A stretch of DNA of 64,000 nucleotides from Pythium myriotylum (GCA_023091665.1 JALJCQ010000001.1:744001-808000), one strand, 5' to 3'. Shown: positions 39,845 through 51,426, counted from the stretch's first letter. The notes: generated by a model from the sequence alone, not told the origin. Numbers and translations are program-made.

Positions 39845-41342
39845 ATGGCGGAGGCGCGGTGGCGGCCCGTGCGCGCGTGGGTGCTCGTGCCGGGCGTCGC
39901 CATGGCGCTGCTCTGCGCGTACCAGATGCTCGTCATGTCGCGGCTCTTCGACTCGTCCACCATGGCGCAGCCCGCGCTCGACCGCGCCGGCGTGACCAAG
40001 AGACCATCGCCGCTCGTGCACGCCGCCACGTCCTTCCGACCGATCGAGGAGAAGCTGGGAACCGCGGAGCTCAAGCACGAGCCCGTGGACCCGACGCGCG
40101 GCATCCTCATGACGCTCCACAACCGCATTGTGCCCATGGGCGTGTCGCTCATTCGAGAACTGCGCTGTCTCGGCAACCGTGAGATCATCCAAGTGTTCCA
40201 TTGTTTTCCAGAAGAACTCTCGGAGGAATCGCGTGAGCTCATCACGCGAGGCGACCCGCACGTTCAGATTGTCGACGTTTGCTCGGAGATGATGAATGCA
40301 GAGCCACTTCTGCTCGAGCAGACCATGCGCACGTTCCAGAGCTACTGGATCAAGCCGCTCGCGCTCTACCACACGAATCTGACCGAGGTCATCCTGCTTG
40401 ATGGCGACGATATTCTGCTGCAAGACCCTGCGATTGTGCGCACGTTGGCTGGGTACAAGCGCACAGGCACGACGTTCTTCTACGACCGCGTGTCGCCGTT
40501 CCGCAAGTTTTACAACCGCATCGTGACTCGGCGGTCCGGTCAGAAGCTCCAGCTCCTCGAACACATGATGGAGAAGTTCGATTACGCCAAGTTTGGCCTC
40601 GAGGAAAAGAAACCGTCCGAGCAGTTTCTCGAGTCGAGAGCCTACAAGGGTGAGTCGTGCCACGAGCAGGACTCGTCGATGGTCGTCATCGACAAGAGTC
40701 GAGCGGGGAAGGCAATGGAAGTGCTGCGGCATATTATCTTCGATACGCGTTTCCAGTTCCGATTCTCTTGGTACGGTTTTGTTATCCTGTAGTTCGTGCC
40801 CCATCCGTTGGCTGAATTTGAACCTTTGCTTTTTTCTGTTCGTCAGGGGCGACAAAGAGGCATTTTGGCTTGCGTACGAGTTTGCGCACCAAGACTACTT
40901 TTTCTCCCCGTGGGGCCTTGCGCTGGTGGACTCAGTACCCAATGGAGATTTGGAGAACCACCCGAACACGCTCTGCGGAAGCATGGCGCACTACCTCCCA
41001 GTGACGGAACAAGACGGCCACCTGTTTGACGAGCCGCAGATCTTTTATGTGAACGGGAAGGCACTGCTCGACCCATTCCCTGTCGGTAGCGTTGACAAGA
41101 CACTGAAAAGTAAGCACAAGAGTCGCTTGTTCAACGTGAACCCGACCCACGCGACTGCGAGGTATCGACGGAAAGATTACCCCGTACCAACGCGAGAGCA
41201 AGGCTTCGAGTGCGTCCATGAGCAAGGTACACAGCCACTGCCCGAGACCTTCAAGCAGCTGCTGATGCGGCGGCGTATCCACTATTTTGCGGCCGAGACC
41301 CAGTACTATGCACCGCTGGACTCATGTCACCGCTACGAATGA
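39845..41342 (+). CDS. GT71/MNN1-like glycosyltransferase, copy 1
   Basis: Putative Golgi mannosyltransferase of the PF11051 type (MNN1/MNN2-like). Two exons, 39845-40770 and 40847-41342 (intron 76 nt), 473 residues. The ATG at 39845 gives a short cytosolic tail and a membrane anchor (VLVPGVAMALLCAYQMLVM), type II topology. Family motifs in order: [37 protein letters not shown] (DxD metal site; here Gly replaces the Ala of the other copies), [39 protein letters not shown] and TLCGSMAHYLP. It is the only copy of the six with an intron and the only one on the + strand. Substrate is inferred from the family. Confidence 0.78.
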
Positions 41343-42800
41343 GGTTTTGATAGTATTCATAGAGAAGCAAAGAAGCACGCGTGATGGGAATATATAAATT
41401 GCGCCAGAGGTTAGGCAGACTTCACAGATGATGGCCACTAAATCTCTTGCTTGGTTCTCAAGAAGCACGACAACTCCACTTCCACTATTGTAAATGTCCT
41501 ACGGCGAAAGTTGCCAAATCGACGCCTAAGACACAAATCTAAAGTCTATCGGCCGATTCAGCTGAAAACGACTTCAATCCACGGTACCGAAACAACGATC
41601 CACGTAGATCAAAAGTCTCCTCGAATGAGAGGCTTGTAGACAAGCCTTTCATTGCAATGCACGACGATTCGGAGAAGTACTTCGTCCGAGCTGGGAAGCT
41701 GAGAGTTTGTGTCACCAGCGATGCTCATCCGGCAAAAGCAAATCTTGTGATCCTTTCAGGTCCATAAAGGTCCAGTAGATTCGTCGTTGTGAGTATTATG
41801 TGGGTTGGTAAGTCATAATCCGCACACTAGCACCAAACATAGCGAGATATTACTTGTATTGAATAAGAATTTGGAACGTTTTGCAGAAGCTCAAAAACAA
41901 GAAACGCCTCTTCCCCAGTCATCCAGGCATTCATTCTCATCAAAATGGAGTCGAGATTGCAATGAGCATAAATGAATTCTGTCAACGACTTCCCAATCAA
42001 GTCGCGTACATCACTGCGATGTCGTGTCGGCACGTCCGCGCTGAGTTCACCTCTCGTCGTTGTACATATGTGCCAAGCTCCTAGTTCGTCCAAAGGCTGG
42101 GTATTACTTCGTCGGTAAGAGTAAGCGCAAGTCGTCATAAGATGCTCTAATGCGTAGACTCGTAAGTTGGTTGTGAATGCATTTGAGGGTCGACAGGGTC
42201 CCACAACGCCTTGCGTATTATCCTGAGTTTCTTCAGATGCATTCCGAGAACGCGGTTCAGAGTTCAACACCGCACCAAATTCGCCGTAGTATCTGTATAC
42301 GGAGCGGGGGCGTCCACTGCCGTGTCCACAAGCTCGAACCACCCTTGTTGTGCCATCTTTTTCTCTAATCGTGGTAGGTCATGATCAAACCTACCGTGGT
42401 CCTAATCGTAGATCGGCATCAGTGGGCAAGGCAGGTTGGTGGTACGTGCAAGAGCCACAAGTATCTGTCTGTTGGGCAACTGCCAAAGTCACACTCGAGT
42501 CTCGTGGAAGAAAACTCACAACGAACTCGACTGGTGAAACCTTCAACTTCACTGAGGCTTCTGATCTTTTCGGCACAATGACGGCGCACAGTTCACTCGC
42601 CTGTCTGAGCTTGCAGTCAAAGTGTATCTTTCTCTCTTCATCACTTCTATTGGTTCAAATACTTCATTCTAATCTTCCTATTGGTTATATCACAAACTCT
42701 GCGACGTGTGACGCTTCTTCTGGGACGAAGCCCAAGAAAGCCCCATCTCCAGTTCTTCAGAACGCGTCTCGCCGCCACCAAGGCAGAGCTCCTCCCTCTC
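41343..42800. other. 1.5-kb stretch without a supported gene
   Basis: Lies between glycosyltransferase copy 1 and MYND protein 1. A - strand frame of 171 codons (41827-42342) is the longest; it contains a plausible-looking stretch (MTGEEAFLVFELLQNVPNS) but no known motif and could be a remnant of a lost gene. The last 150 bp probably hold the MYND 1 promoter (ACTTCATTCTAATCTTCC near 42661 loosely fits the oomycete initiator). Confidence 0.35.
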
Positions 42801-43343
42801 ATGAACGAAGTGCTCGAGTGCTCCCACTGCCACCAGCCGACCAGGCGGCGCTGCTCGCGGTGCAAGCTGCTGCTCGTCTGCTCGCGCGAGTGCTTCAAGG
42901 CCGTGTGGAGGACCCACAAGCCCGACTGCAGAGTCCTCCAGAAAGGCCGCGCCATCTCCGAGACGCTCGGGATCGAGACGGAGAATCCCGAGACCAAGAC
43001 GTCCCTCCCGCTTTCGCTTCCGCCGAGCGACCTCTTTGAGCTCGTCGGTATTGGCGACAGCGTTCGAGAGCGCCACCGCGACACGGAAGCCCGACTCAAT
43101 CGCGGAGACCCCTCGCTCCCCATCCGCAGCAAGCTCGCGTACTATGTTGAGATTTTGCAGGCGTACGACTCATCGAGCAACCAGCACGAGAACCGCTCGC
43201 TCGTCCACAAGATGGTCATGAATCGCCAGTACAATGTGTTTTATCGCGACGCGATCCAGCGTCTCAAGCCGCAGGAACTCGACGAGCTGAACAACGAGAT
43301 GCGCCGACTGCGTATTGGCTCGTTCTTCAAGCAGCATGCGTAG
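42801..43343 (+). CDS. MYND zinc-finger protein 1
   Basis: A 180-residue single-exon protein starting at the ATG at 42801. The MYND finger fills the first 37 residues with the C-x2-C, C-x2-C, C-x3-C and H/C ligands in order (CSHCHQPTRRRCSRC, VCSRECFKAVW, HKPDC). MYND fingers bind proline-rich partners. The rest is a helical region shared with the next two MYND genes (RHRDTEARLNRGDPSLPIRS, MVMNRQYNVFYRDAIQRL). No SET domain is present. With the genes at 43511 and 44810 it forms a local family. Confidence 0.8.
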   Translation: MNEVLECSHCHQPTRRRCSRCKLLLVCSRECFKAVWRTHKPDCRVLQKGRAISETLGIETENPETKTSLPLSLPPSDLFELVGIGDSVRERHRDTEARLNRGDPSLPIRSKLAYYVEILQAYDSSSNQHENRSLVHKMVMNRQYNVFYRDAIQRLKPQELDELNNEMRRLRIGSFFKQHA

Positions 43344-43510
43344 ATATCTACTCTTCCCCTCACCGCAGTGAGTTATGAACTATAGTAAGAGATGAAGATG
43401 CCAAACGTGAATCCAGTTGGATCGAAAACCGAAGACTAAAGAGTCAAATTGAAGCTGGATGGAGCTATTACGATTCGCTAGATGAACTTACTCGTCTTTG
43501 CCATGATCGT

Positions 43511-44074
43511 CTAAGCTGGATGGGCTAGTGCTCGTCGCTTGGCCTCGAAACCGATCCGGTGACGCTCGAGCTCGGCGAGGAGTTCCTCGTACTCAGGATC
43601 TTGCAGTTCCTCCATCGCCGCCAACAACGCCGTGTTGTAGTGGCGATTGAGGATCATCTTGAATGCGACCGACTGGTCCTGGAAGTCAGCACTGGAGCTG
43701 TCGAACGCCTGGAGAAACTCACGGTAGAAGCGCACCTTCTCTCGCGATGGGAGAGTCGGGTCTCCGCGCTGAATGCGGCGGTCGATCTCGATCATGAAGC
43801 AGCTCGCGCGAAGGCGATCGGTGATCGCGCAGATCGTCTCTGCCTGCGCGTGTGTCACACTGAGAAGGCTTCCTTGGACGCTGTTCACCACGGGGATCTC
43901 CACACCCGTGCGCACGCTACTGAGACGGCCCTGGACGATCACGTCACAGTCGGGCTTGTGGCGCCTCCACGTGGCTTTTTGGCACGCCTTGGAGCAGAAC
44001 TTGACGCTCTTGCACCGCGAGCAGCGCAGCGCCGTGGGCTTGCGGCAGCGCATGCAGTTGATCTGCTCGTCCAT
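43511..44074 (-). CDS. MYND zinc-finger protein 2
   Basis: A 187-residue paralogue of MYND 1, convergent with it. The start at 44074 (MDEQINCMRC) was chosen since upstream frames have no ATG. All MYND ligands are kept (CMRCRKPTALRCSRC, FCSKACQKATW, HKPDC). The helical C-terminal half shares RGDPTLPSREKVRFYREFLQ and MILNRHYNTALLAAMEEL with the other two. Function beyond protein binding is unknown. Confidence 0.8.
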   Translation of the reverse strand: MDEQINCMRCRKPTALRCSRCKSVKFCSKACQKATWRRHKPDCDVIVQGRLSSVRTGVEIPVVNSVQGSLLSVTHAQAETICAITDRLRASCFMIEIDRRIQRGDPTLPSREKVRFYREFLQAFDSSSADFQDQSVAFKMILNRHYNTALLAAMEELQDPEYEELLAELERHRIGFEAKRRALAHPA

Positions 44075-44541
44075 CGTCGACGCGCAGAGCTTCAACACCG
44101 AGAATGAGCCGGTGATCGTAGGCAGAGAGAAGCGCCCGCGTCATCTCGCTGGGTGTGCAGCCATGTGGCGTCATCGTCGAGGGTTCCGTGGAAGGTCATC
44201 TTGAGCTGCTGAAAGGATGGATCCTTCAATTTCATACGATGATTGGGTAAAACTAAATTTCGAGTCTCGTCTAAACCAATCAAATTGCTTTTGTTGTAGA
44301 CGTACTTTCTCACCTAAGAAAATAGGTCATGGTGGGAAGACCAAGACCAGACAACACCAGTCCAGGACGGACGATCGTCGTATTCACGATGGTCGATGGG
44401 GGCCTAATGACGCATATTAGACTTCGCCCATGCACAAAATCTCGTCAAGCTGACCACCAGGCGGAAGCAGCCAAGATCTAGGGCACCCAAGGGCTGCAAG
44501 ATTTTCGTGCACTCCGGATCTACTTGCAATCAGATTTGCGG

Positions 44542-44621
44542 TTGCTCTATTTTTATGCCGGCGAGTCAAATAAAACGTTTTATTTGACTCGCCGGCATTC
44601 ACGTGACGAAAAATAGAGCAA
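44542..44621. repeat. Stem-loop palindrome, possible short MITE
   Basis: A perfect 44-bp palindrome (44555-44598, ATGCCGGCGAGTCAAATAAA at its start) sits inside a second inverted pair, TTGCTCTATTTTT (44542-44554) and its complement (44609-44621). It lies in the 0.7 kb between MYND 2 and MYND 3, which otherwise shows no gene. It could act as a terminator-like structure, but a fold-back element is more likely. Confidence 0.75.
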
Positions 44622-44809
44622 CTTGCATGACAAGCAATGGAGCCCCGCGGGCTCCTAGCACGCCGCGTTTTTAGAAGCATGTCTTGGAGACCGTGGACTC
44701 TGTCCACAGTGACTAAGGTTATAAAGCCAGCAAGCCAGCATTGGGAGAATCTTTAAAAGCACTGCCCTGCATAAATTACGCTACTGCCAAACGAAGTCAC
44801 TATGAATGA

Positions 44810-45325
44810 CTAATTGCCGATGCGGCGATGTCTCATGAGACTGTGGAGATGAACTCGTTCCAAGGGTCTGAGCTGCTCGGCCGCATCTCGATATGTCGAA
44901 CGATACTTGCGTCTTAGTATCTGTCTTTGCGCCAGAGACAGCTCACGGTCCTTGCCGAAGCGCATGTCGTAAGCCGAAAGATGCGCAATGAAATAGTCCA
45001 GTTTGGTGTGGATTGGGAGACTGGAGGGATTCTGCCTCAACCGTTGCTTGGTTGCCTCGTGTCGATCGCGCATACTTTCGAAAGGTAGGAGCGCTGCGAC
45101 GGTATCGTCTGGATGGATGGACAGTGACATCGGAACGAATCGTCCTGGCATTCCCTCACCAGTCTCGTGAGCGTCTACGAAGCGTTTTATCGCGAGGCAT
45201 TCCTTCTCGTGAATACTTCTCACAGCGTTTAAGCAGGCATTGGAGCAGACATGAAGAACTCCGCAATCCGAACAGACTTCCTCTGTGGTCTTTTGGCAGT
45301 TGACACAAGGCACTTGTTCCGCCAT
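44810..45325 (-). CDS. MYND-like protein 3, finger partly degenerate
   Basis: 171 residues from the ATG at 45325. Cys ligands of the first half are kept (CVNCQKTTEEVCSDC, VCSNACLNAV), while the end of the finger reads HEKEC instead of HKPDC and the Trp before it is lost. The C-terminal region aligns with the other two (RHEATKQRLRQNPSSLPIHT, LRRKYRSTYRDAAEQL). It follows glycosyltransferase copy 2 on the same strand with 90 bp between. Confidence 0.7.
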   Translation of the reverse strand: MAEQVPCVNCQKTTEEVCSDCGVLHVCSNACLNAVRSIHEKECLAIKRFVDAHETGEGMPGRFVPMSLSIHPDDTVAALLPFESMRDRHEATKQRLRQNPSSLPIHTKLDYFIAHLSAYDMRFGKDRELSLAQRQILRRKYRSTYRDAAEQLRPLERVHLHSLMRHRRIGN

Positions 45326-45415
45326 GAGCACACAACCGAACGGGGATGCCAAAATGAGCAAGACTCCACGTTCCCACATGAGAGACGGCGATTGCAAGAG
45401 ATCCAGAGAATTCCA

Positions 45416-46843
45416 TCACACGTCACACTTGTCAAAAGCCTTCAGTACACCAGTCTCTGCTGCAAAATAGTGGAAGCGTCGGCGAAGAAGTTTTACTTGG
45501 AACTCGTCTGGAAGCGGTGTGGATCCAAGCTTGTCAATGCACTCGAACGTCTCACGCTTCCCCAGATCAAACTCAGTGTAGTTGTACCGTGGAGTGACAC
45601 GTGTGGGATGGACGTTGAAGAGGCGGCTATTCTTCACTTTCCCTAGCTTTTCGATGCCAACTGCGAATGGGTCCATGAGGACTTTTCCGTTCACATACAA
45701 TACCACGGGCTCGTCGGCAGCGTTTTCAGTTGGCACGAAATGCGCCATACTACCACACAAAGAATCAGGGTGTTCCACGAGATCCTTGTTAGGGACAGAA
45801 TCGATCAAGCTCAAGCCCCACGGAGAGAAGAAATAGTCGACTTGTGCCAGCTCGTACGCGAGCCAGAATGCCTCCTTATCGCCCCACGAGAAGGCGTACT
45901 TGAATCGCAGCTCGAGCATCAAGTTCAACAGCACGTCGAGAGCCTTGCCCGCTCGACGCTTGTCGATAAACACCATCGATGAGTCCATCTCGTGACCCGT
46001 TTCTTGCTTGTATGCGAACGACTGAAGCAAGAAAGGTGACGGCTTGGGGTCCTGAATTCCAAATCTCGCGTAATCGAACGTGTCAAGAATGTGTCGCAGC
46101 ATTTGCTTGCCATTGGAGAGCTCATTGTTGAAGAATTTGCGCATAAACGTGATACGGTCGTGGAAGAAGATTGTTCCCGTGCGCGCGTATCCAGTGCTCG
46201 TCGTGCGCAGGTGCGCCGGGTCCTGCATGAGGACATCATCGGCGTCCAGCAAGATCACTTCTTCGAGGTTCGTGTGATACAGCGCCAATGGCTTGACCCA
46301 GTACCCTTGGAACGTCTCGGCCTTGAGTTTATGGCCATTAAAGACCTTGGGGTCCCGGAGCAACTCGGTGCACACGTCGATGATCTCGACCTTGGAGTCG
46401 TTGCGCGTCAGCATCGCGCGCGAGGCCTCCGAGAGCTCATTGAAGCAGTGGTACACTTGGATGCGTTCGTCGTTGCCGAGACACCGCAATTCACGGATCA
46501 GTGACGCGCCCATGGACACGATGCCGTCGTGGAGGCACATGATGACGCCGCGCTGCTCGGGCGCCGCTGGAGTGTACGCTTGATGTACCGACGGCTCTCT
46601 CGGCGCCTTGTCGGAGACGTCCGAGCCGAGCGACGGCGCCGACTGCTGCAGGAACTGGACGCTCTGGCGCCACTCCGTGGTCGCGTTCCAGGACGCGGAC
46701 GACGACGAGACCGCCGCCAAGAGCACGGCCGTGAAGCCGCAGGACGCGAGCGTGAGGCACGCGAGCCAGCGCACGCCGCGCGGCGCCGTGGGCGGCGGCA
46801 GAGGCGCGCTCGTCTCCACGAAGGTCTCGGCCTCTTGCTCCAT
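45416..46843 (-). CDS. GT71/MNN1-like glycosyltransferase, copy 2
   Basis: 475 residues, single exon, from the ATG at 46843, chosen because it gives the usual short tail and anchor (WLACLTLASCGFTAVLLAAV). The stem region is short. Motifs: [37 protein letters not shown] (DxD), HEMDSSMVFIDKRRAGKAL, WGDKEAFWLAYE, SLCGSMAHFVP, and a C-terminal LLRRRFHYFAAE. It is closest in layout to copy 1, which suggests these two are the older branch, apart from copies 4-6. Confidence 0.8.
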   Translation of the reverse strand: MEQEAETFVETSAPLPPPTAPRGVRWLACLTLASCGFTAVLLAAVSSSSASWNATTEWRQSVQFLQQSAPSLGSDVSDKAPREPSVHQAYTPAAPEQRGVIMCLHDGIVSMGASLIRELRCLGNDERIQVYHCFNELSEASRAMLTRNDSKVEIIDVCTELLRDPKVFNGHKLKAETFQGYWVKPLALYHTNLEEVILLDADDVLMQDPAHLRTTSTGYARTGTIFFHDRITFMRKFFNNELSNGKQMLRHILDTFDYARFGIQDPKPSPFLLQSFAYKQETGHEMDSSMVFIDKRRAGKALDVLLNLMLELRFKYAFSWGDKEAFWLAYELAQVDYFFSPWGLSLIDSVPNKDLVEHPDSLCGSMAHFVPTENAADEPVVLYVNGKVLMDPFAVGIEKLGKVKNSRLFNVHPTRVTPRYNYTEFDLGKRETFECIDKLGSTPLPDEFQVKLLRRRFHYFAAETGVLKAFDKCDV

Positions 46844-47783
46844 TTTAGTTGATGGGGGACGAGCAGCCACTGTTGGTGTTGTGCCAACGTTGGCGTTGGC
46901 ATCCCCACCGACGAAAAAATCCGTGCGACACTTGGTGAGTCTGGCGCCGACTGTATGACAATCGGTAGAAATCAGGCAGATGTACATGGGTCGGGAGGCT
47001 ATATCAGTAAGCGAACTCGAAAGGAGGTCGAGATGAGGGAGATACATACTGAAGTTAGTGTGTATTTATCTTTGAGGGGATGTGTGATTGGGATGATCAT
47101 TTAGAACCACGAAGTGATTCCGAACTGGTCGTCGATACGTGCACCAACACAGACAATTGTCCGGATCAACCAGATCAAGATGGCCCACTGTCACCCTCTG
47201 GATAGGTCTCTCCCGTTGGAAGCCCCAACTGGTGCAAGGGCCACGAAGTTATCCATGTGATTGCCTTCCAATCTTCCGGTAAGTCGAATCCTTAGTAGAG
47301 CTGACGTCTCAGATCGATTGTGCACGATTTTTAAGCCAACCCAAACATGGGCAAGGGCCATGAAGTTATCCATGAGATTGCCTTCCAAATTTTTGGTAAG
47401 TTGAATTCTTAGTGGAGCCAACGCCTCAGATCGATTGCGCACGAGCAGTGATACAGCATCCTTCGCTGGTCGGACAACGGGTTGGCACGCCAGCCGTGGT
47501 GGTGATGCGAATTTGTTTTGTGACGGATGTGAGTATTCTTGTCCAGGCAGTTGGCTTTTCCGGATGGACATGGACGCTGCAGTATGGGAATAATGCAGCC
47601 CAGCGCTATAATAGCTGCTCTAGCGATTCCAGCAGCACTGGACTGAGTTAGATTCGGAGATGACCACCTATCCGATGTCAAAGACTTCACACTGAATGTC
47701 TCACCTACTCGCTCAAGTGAATTCACACATTGAGCTCACAGTTTAATACAAGCTGCAACCTTGGGGTTCACAACGTCCTACAA
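46844..47783. other. Intergenic stretch with an in-phase 117-bp repeat
   Basis: Holds the copy 2 promoter and, at 47235-47448, two copies of a 117-bp unit (CAAGGGCCA.GAAGTTATCC at 47235 and 47352). 117 is a multiple of three, and the - strand frame across both (47191-47571) reads a repeated peptide with LEGN.MDNF.ALA. No other support for a gene was found, so it may be a remnant of a repeat protein. Confidence 0.4.
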
Positions 47784-49029
47784 TCAATCTGAAGGCTTGT
47801 ACTCATTTTCCAAGAAGGATTTGAACCCTGGGTATCGCTCGTGGAAATGGGCGTCGGACAATCCAATCCATCGCATTCTCTCGAGCTCGGGCGAACGGCG
47901 GCTCTTCAAAAACTCATATCGAGGCCGAAGGACGCGATCGGCATTGCGCATGATGATGCCAATATTGCTAGCAATGCGGTCGACGTCGACATCAGCAACT
48001 TGGGTGAGGAAGTCGAATGAGCGACGGAGCTGCGTCTGGTTGCACATAATCAGGCGAGGGTACATGGCCCAGACCTCCATTCCTCGGCCGGGCCCAAACA
48101 TCTCCTCGAACGCCTTAACCTTGACCTTGACTTGATCCATGCTAAGTGCAAGAAATTCGGGAACCAGCGTCACCAATCGAACGATCGAGTCCTCTGAGAA
48201 CCCCATATCTTTGGCGATCTCCACCTTAGCTAGCATTTGGTCATTGGCCCGTTGGAGAATCTGGGGGAATCGTTGAAGAACGCGTCGGATGTGTTCGTCG
48301 TTCAAGCCGATTTTGCGAAGGGTCTCGAGTTTCGAATCATTGTTGGCTTCAGAAAAAGAGACAGCATGGGGGCAACAGGAAAGCAAGAACGGAATCTGGA
48401 AGCTCCAACCTATCAGCAACCCTCCTGGAAGCGATGCAGATGGGCCACGCTTACCTTTGACGGTGCAATACCCTGCTTGAGGAACCAGTTTCGGGTAGCT
48501 TCGAGAGATTCTTCAGATCGACCAAGAATCATTGGGTGGCGGCGCACAGCAATCTTGACCATTTCCAAGTCAAGGCCAGCGTTAAGCAGCCACTGAAGCT
48601 TGCGCTCCATGGTTTCGATCGTGTACGTTGTGATCTACGGCGCCAAACAACACGCACCGTCGGATCCACAGTCTCTCTCCACGTGCCGCCAGATTTCAAA
48701 CGTACCATCGGGTGCAACGCGACAATGCGAATCGCGCTCACTTCAGAGATCTTGAAGCGCGACTGCAGGTACTCCACTACATCCGCAATCTTTTCCTCGA
48801 TGACTTCGATCTGGTAGTCCTGCTTGGCGAACAGTCCCGACATCTTGTTCGAAATCCGCGCGTAGAGATCTCTCCTCGTCTGTGGGTCCACGGCTTCCTT
48901 TCCGACCGCGAGCTGCGCCGTCGCGAGACGACGCGAGGCGCCAACTGCAGAGAGCCACTCGCGCTGGCCGAGCGCCGCGCGCTGGCTCGCCCGCGCGAGC
49001 TGGCGCACGGGGACCACGAGGCGGAGCAT
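47784..49029 (-). CDS. mTERF-family organelle protein
   Basis: Helical-repeat protein that binds organelle nucleic acid in other eukaryotes. Three exons: 48706-49029, 48455-48634 and 47784-48395 (introns 71 and 59 nt), 371 residues. The ATG at 49029 gives a basic, Ala/Arg-rich leader (MLRLVVPVRQLARASQRAAL) typical of mitochondrial import. The rest shows mTERF repeats of about 35 residues: GLDLEMVKIAVRRHPMILGR, GLNDEHIRRVLQRFPQILQR and GFSEDSIVRLVTLVPEFLAL. The acceptor of exon 3 is the least sure part. Confidence 0.82.
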
Positions 49030-49174
49030 CGGGGCGGTCTTGTCACTCAATCCAATCGCGCCATTCGAGAAAGACCATGGGGTGGTAAATAGGGTTTGTA
49101 ACATCCCGAAATCATAACGCTGTCTAGATGTGAAATAAACAAAATGTGGATCGAGTGATGGTCACGTTGCACCA

Positions 49175-50863
49175 TCACTCTTGTTCCTGAGGAGGGGAAG
49201 GAGGAGGGAGCATGTCGGCCTCGCACCGATCGAGCCATGCGAGGTTGCCCGAGTCGAGCGCGTACGCGTGGATGCGGCGCCGCATGAGCCGCGCGTGGAA
49301 GATCGGCGGCAGCGGCACGGCGCCCATGCCCACGAGGCACTCCTGCTTGGGCTTGCCGCGGCCTTTGCCCTCGGGCTTGGGCGTCGGTCGACGGCGCGAG
49401 CGCGGCGTCACGTACATGGGGTTGTAGTTGAAGATGTTGGAGAACTGCTTCTTCTTGGAGTACGGCTGCAGCATCGAGCGACCGTTGACGTAGAGCAGCT
49501 CGGGTGTGGTGTCGTCGATGGGCACGTAGTGGGCCATGTTGCCGCAGAGCGTGTCGTTGTGGTTGGCGAAGTCGTTGTTGTGCGCGGCCTCGACAGCCGC
49601 GATGCCCCATGGGGAGAAGGCGTACTTGACCTGTGCGAACTCCCATGAAAGCCAGAAAGACTCTTTGTCGCCCCAAGAAAATTTGAAGAGGAACCGCTTT
49701 TCGGTGATCATGTACCAGAGGATCTCCATCGCCTTTTTCGACCGGCTCTTGTCCACCGCGACGATCGACGAATCCTGTTCGTGCGCAGTCATGCCGTGGT
49801 ACGCGAAAGAATCTTTAAGGTGATCGGAGATGTGAGGACCGGTCAGGTTGAAGCGAGCGTACGGGAACTTCTCGACCCAGAGCTGGAGATACTGGTAGAC
49901 TTGGGCGGACCGCGGACTGAGCTTGACAGGTTTGTTGAAATTGGTCTTCTTGTCGACAACACGATCGTAGAAGAACGTTGTACCAGTTTCGACATATCCA
50001 GGGGTAGAACGAATGATCGCGGGATCGCGCATCGCGATCACATCTGCGTCGAGCACGAGCACCTCGGTGATATTCGTGTGGAAGAGAGCAAGTGGCTTGA
50101 TCCAATAGCTCTGAAACGTCTTGACAAGCTTCTCATTAAAGAGCCCACGCTTGGAGTAGTACTCGCAAACATCGATGATCTCAACAAATGGGTCGTTGCG
50201 AGTCAGCATCTGCTTCGCTTTGTCCGACAACTCGTCGTTGCAGTGAAAAACCTGAATCAACTCATTGTTGCCGAGGCAGCGTAATTCGCGGATCAACGAC
50301 ACCCCCATGGGAACAATCCCTTCGTGGAGGCACATGATGATGCCCTTATCGTAAGACTTCTGTGGTGGAGGAGTTGGCGTTGGCGGGGCGGTTGTAGGTG
50401 GCTCTGGCGGTGCTACTGGGGGTTGTGCTGTGGGTGAATCGGCAGCGATTTCGTTGTAAGGCTCGTTTGGATCCTCGTTCGCCTGCTCGTTGGACTCACT
50501 CGCTGTTTCTTCCTTGGACTCTTCACCTGAATCGCCGACCGAAGTATCAGACTGATCATCGTTAGGTAGCTCAGTTGTGAGGTCTCCTATTGCCTTAACC
50601 GGATGAGTTGGATCTTGGAGACTCCCACCGTTGCTCTTTGATGAAGCCAGCTCAAAGTCCTTGAGTGACCGATCGGCGGCTTCAACTGCACGCAGCAGTT
50701 GCTGCGCATTCTCTCCAGTTATGATCGCTTGGTGCTGCGTCAGATGTGGAGCAATCGGGATTTGGAGGCGAACATTGACGAGGAAGAAGCTGGAAAGCGA
50801 GCATGCTGCTAGCACGAAGATTGCACCGATCAGTGCCTTCCGCAGTGACCCCGAGTTCTGCAT
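49175..50863 (-). CDS. GT71/MNN1-like glycosyltransferase, copy 3
   Basis: 562 residues, single exon, from the ATG at 50863. The anchor follows at once ([20 protein letters not shown]). A long Glu/Ser/Pro/Thr-rich stem comes next ([14 protein letters not shown] at its end). Catalytic part: [37 protein letters not shown] (DxD kept, flanking residues differ), [42 protein letters not shown]. The C-terminus ends in a Pro/Gln tail not seen in the others. It lies 146 bp beyond the start of the mTERF gene and is divergent from the kinase gene. Confidence 0.8.
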   Translation of the reverse strand: MQNSGSLRKALIGAIFVLAACSLSSFFLVNVRLQIPIAPHLTQHQAIITGENAQQLLRAVEAADRSLKDFELASSKSNGGSLQDPTHPVKAIGDLTTELPNDDQSDTSVGDSGEESKEETASESNEQANEDPNEPYNEIAADSPTAQPPVAPPEPPTTAPPTPTPPPQKSYDKGIIMCLHEGIVPMGVSLIRELRCLGNNELIQVFHCNDELSDKAKQMLTRNDPFVEIIDVCEYYSKRGLFNEKLVKTFQSYWIKPLALFHTNITEVLVLDADVIAMRDPAIIRSTPGYVETGTTFFYDRVVDKKTNFNKPVKLSPRSAQVYQYLQLWVEKFPYARFNLTGPHISDHLKDSFAYHGMTAHEQDSSIVAVDKSRSKKAMEILWYMITEKRFLFKFSWGDKESFWLSWEFAQVKYAFSPWGIAAVEAAHNNDFANHNDTLCGNMAHYVPIDDTTPELLYVNGRSMLQPYSKKKQFSNIFNYNPMYVTPRSRRRPTPKPEGKGRGKPKQECLVGMGAVPLPPIFHARLMRRRIHAYALDSGNLAWLDRCEADMLPPPSPPQEQE

Positions 50864-51426
50864 GTCTTCGGCTGCTCCTCCACTTCGCAACTTCTGCAAT
50901 GGCTTCCGATTCAAATCGTTCGGGATCAAATGTCCCCTGGTCGAGCCGGTCGAGTCACAAGAGCTTGAGCACAGAGGGCACGGTTATGCATATGAAAGGC
51001 AGCCGCGAAAACCAGGCGACTCCTCGTCATGGGACCTCCAGCCAATAGTGCGGCAGCGACACGCGACCCTGCTGCAGCTTCCGTTTCGTTCTTCGTTTAG
51101 TGCCTCCTCGCGCTCGCATCTCTTCATGTCTCGGCGAACGAGGTGGCGAAACCACCGGCATCTTTCGAGCTTTTGAGTTCCGGCACTCGACACATCATCG
51201 CATTCGATCAAAATTTACGGAAACTCGCCCCTCGAAGCGTCGCATCTCTCGCCGCCAAGTCATCACTGGCCGCCGCGATGATCCGTGCGACCTGTGCGAT
51301 CATCACCACCACACCCTCACAGCAGCTAACGTTAGGAACTCCAGATGAGTTCTTAACGCAGCCTGCATTCCGTTTTCCGTTTTGCGAGGGCGAGCATTTT
51401 GACGTGGATGGCAAGTTGATGGAAGC
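50864..51426. promoter_or_regulatory. Divergent promoter region of GT copy 3 and the kinase gene
   Basis: No gene supported. On the + strand near 51365-51379, GCATTCCGTTTTCCG resembles the oomycete initiator, about 50-60 bp before the kinase ATG. No clear element was found for the other direction. Confidence 0.35.

Noticed and set aside
41827..42342. Open frame of 171 codons on the - strand
   Set aside because: No motif, no promoter cue and mixed composition; noted only in the gap entry.
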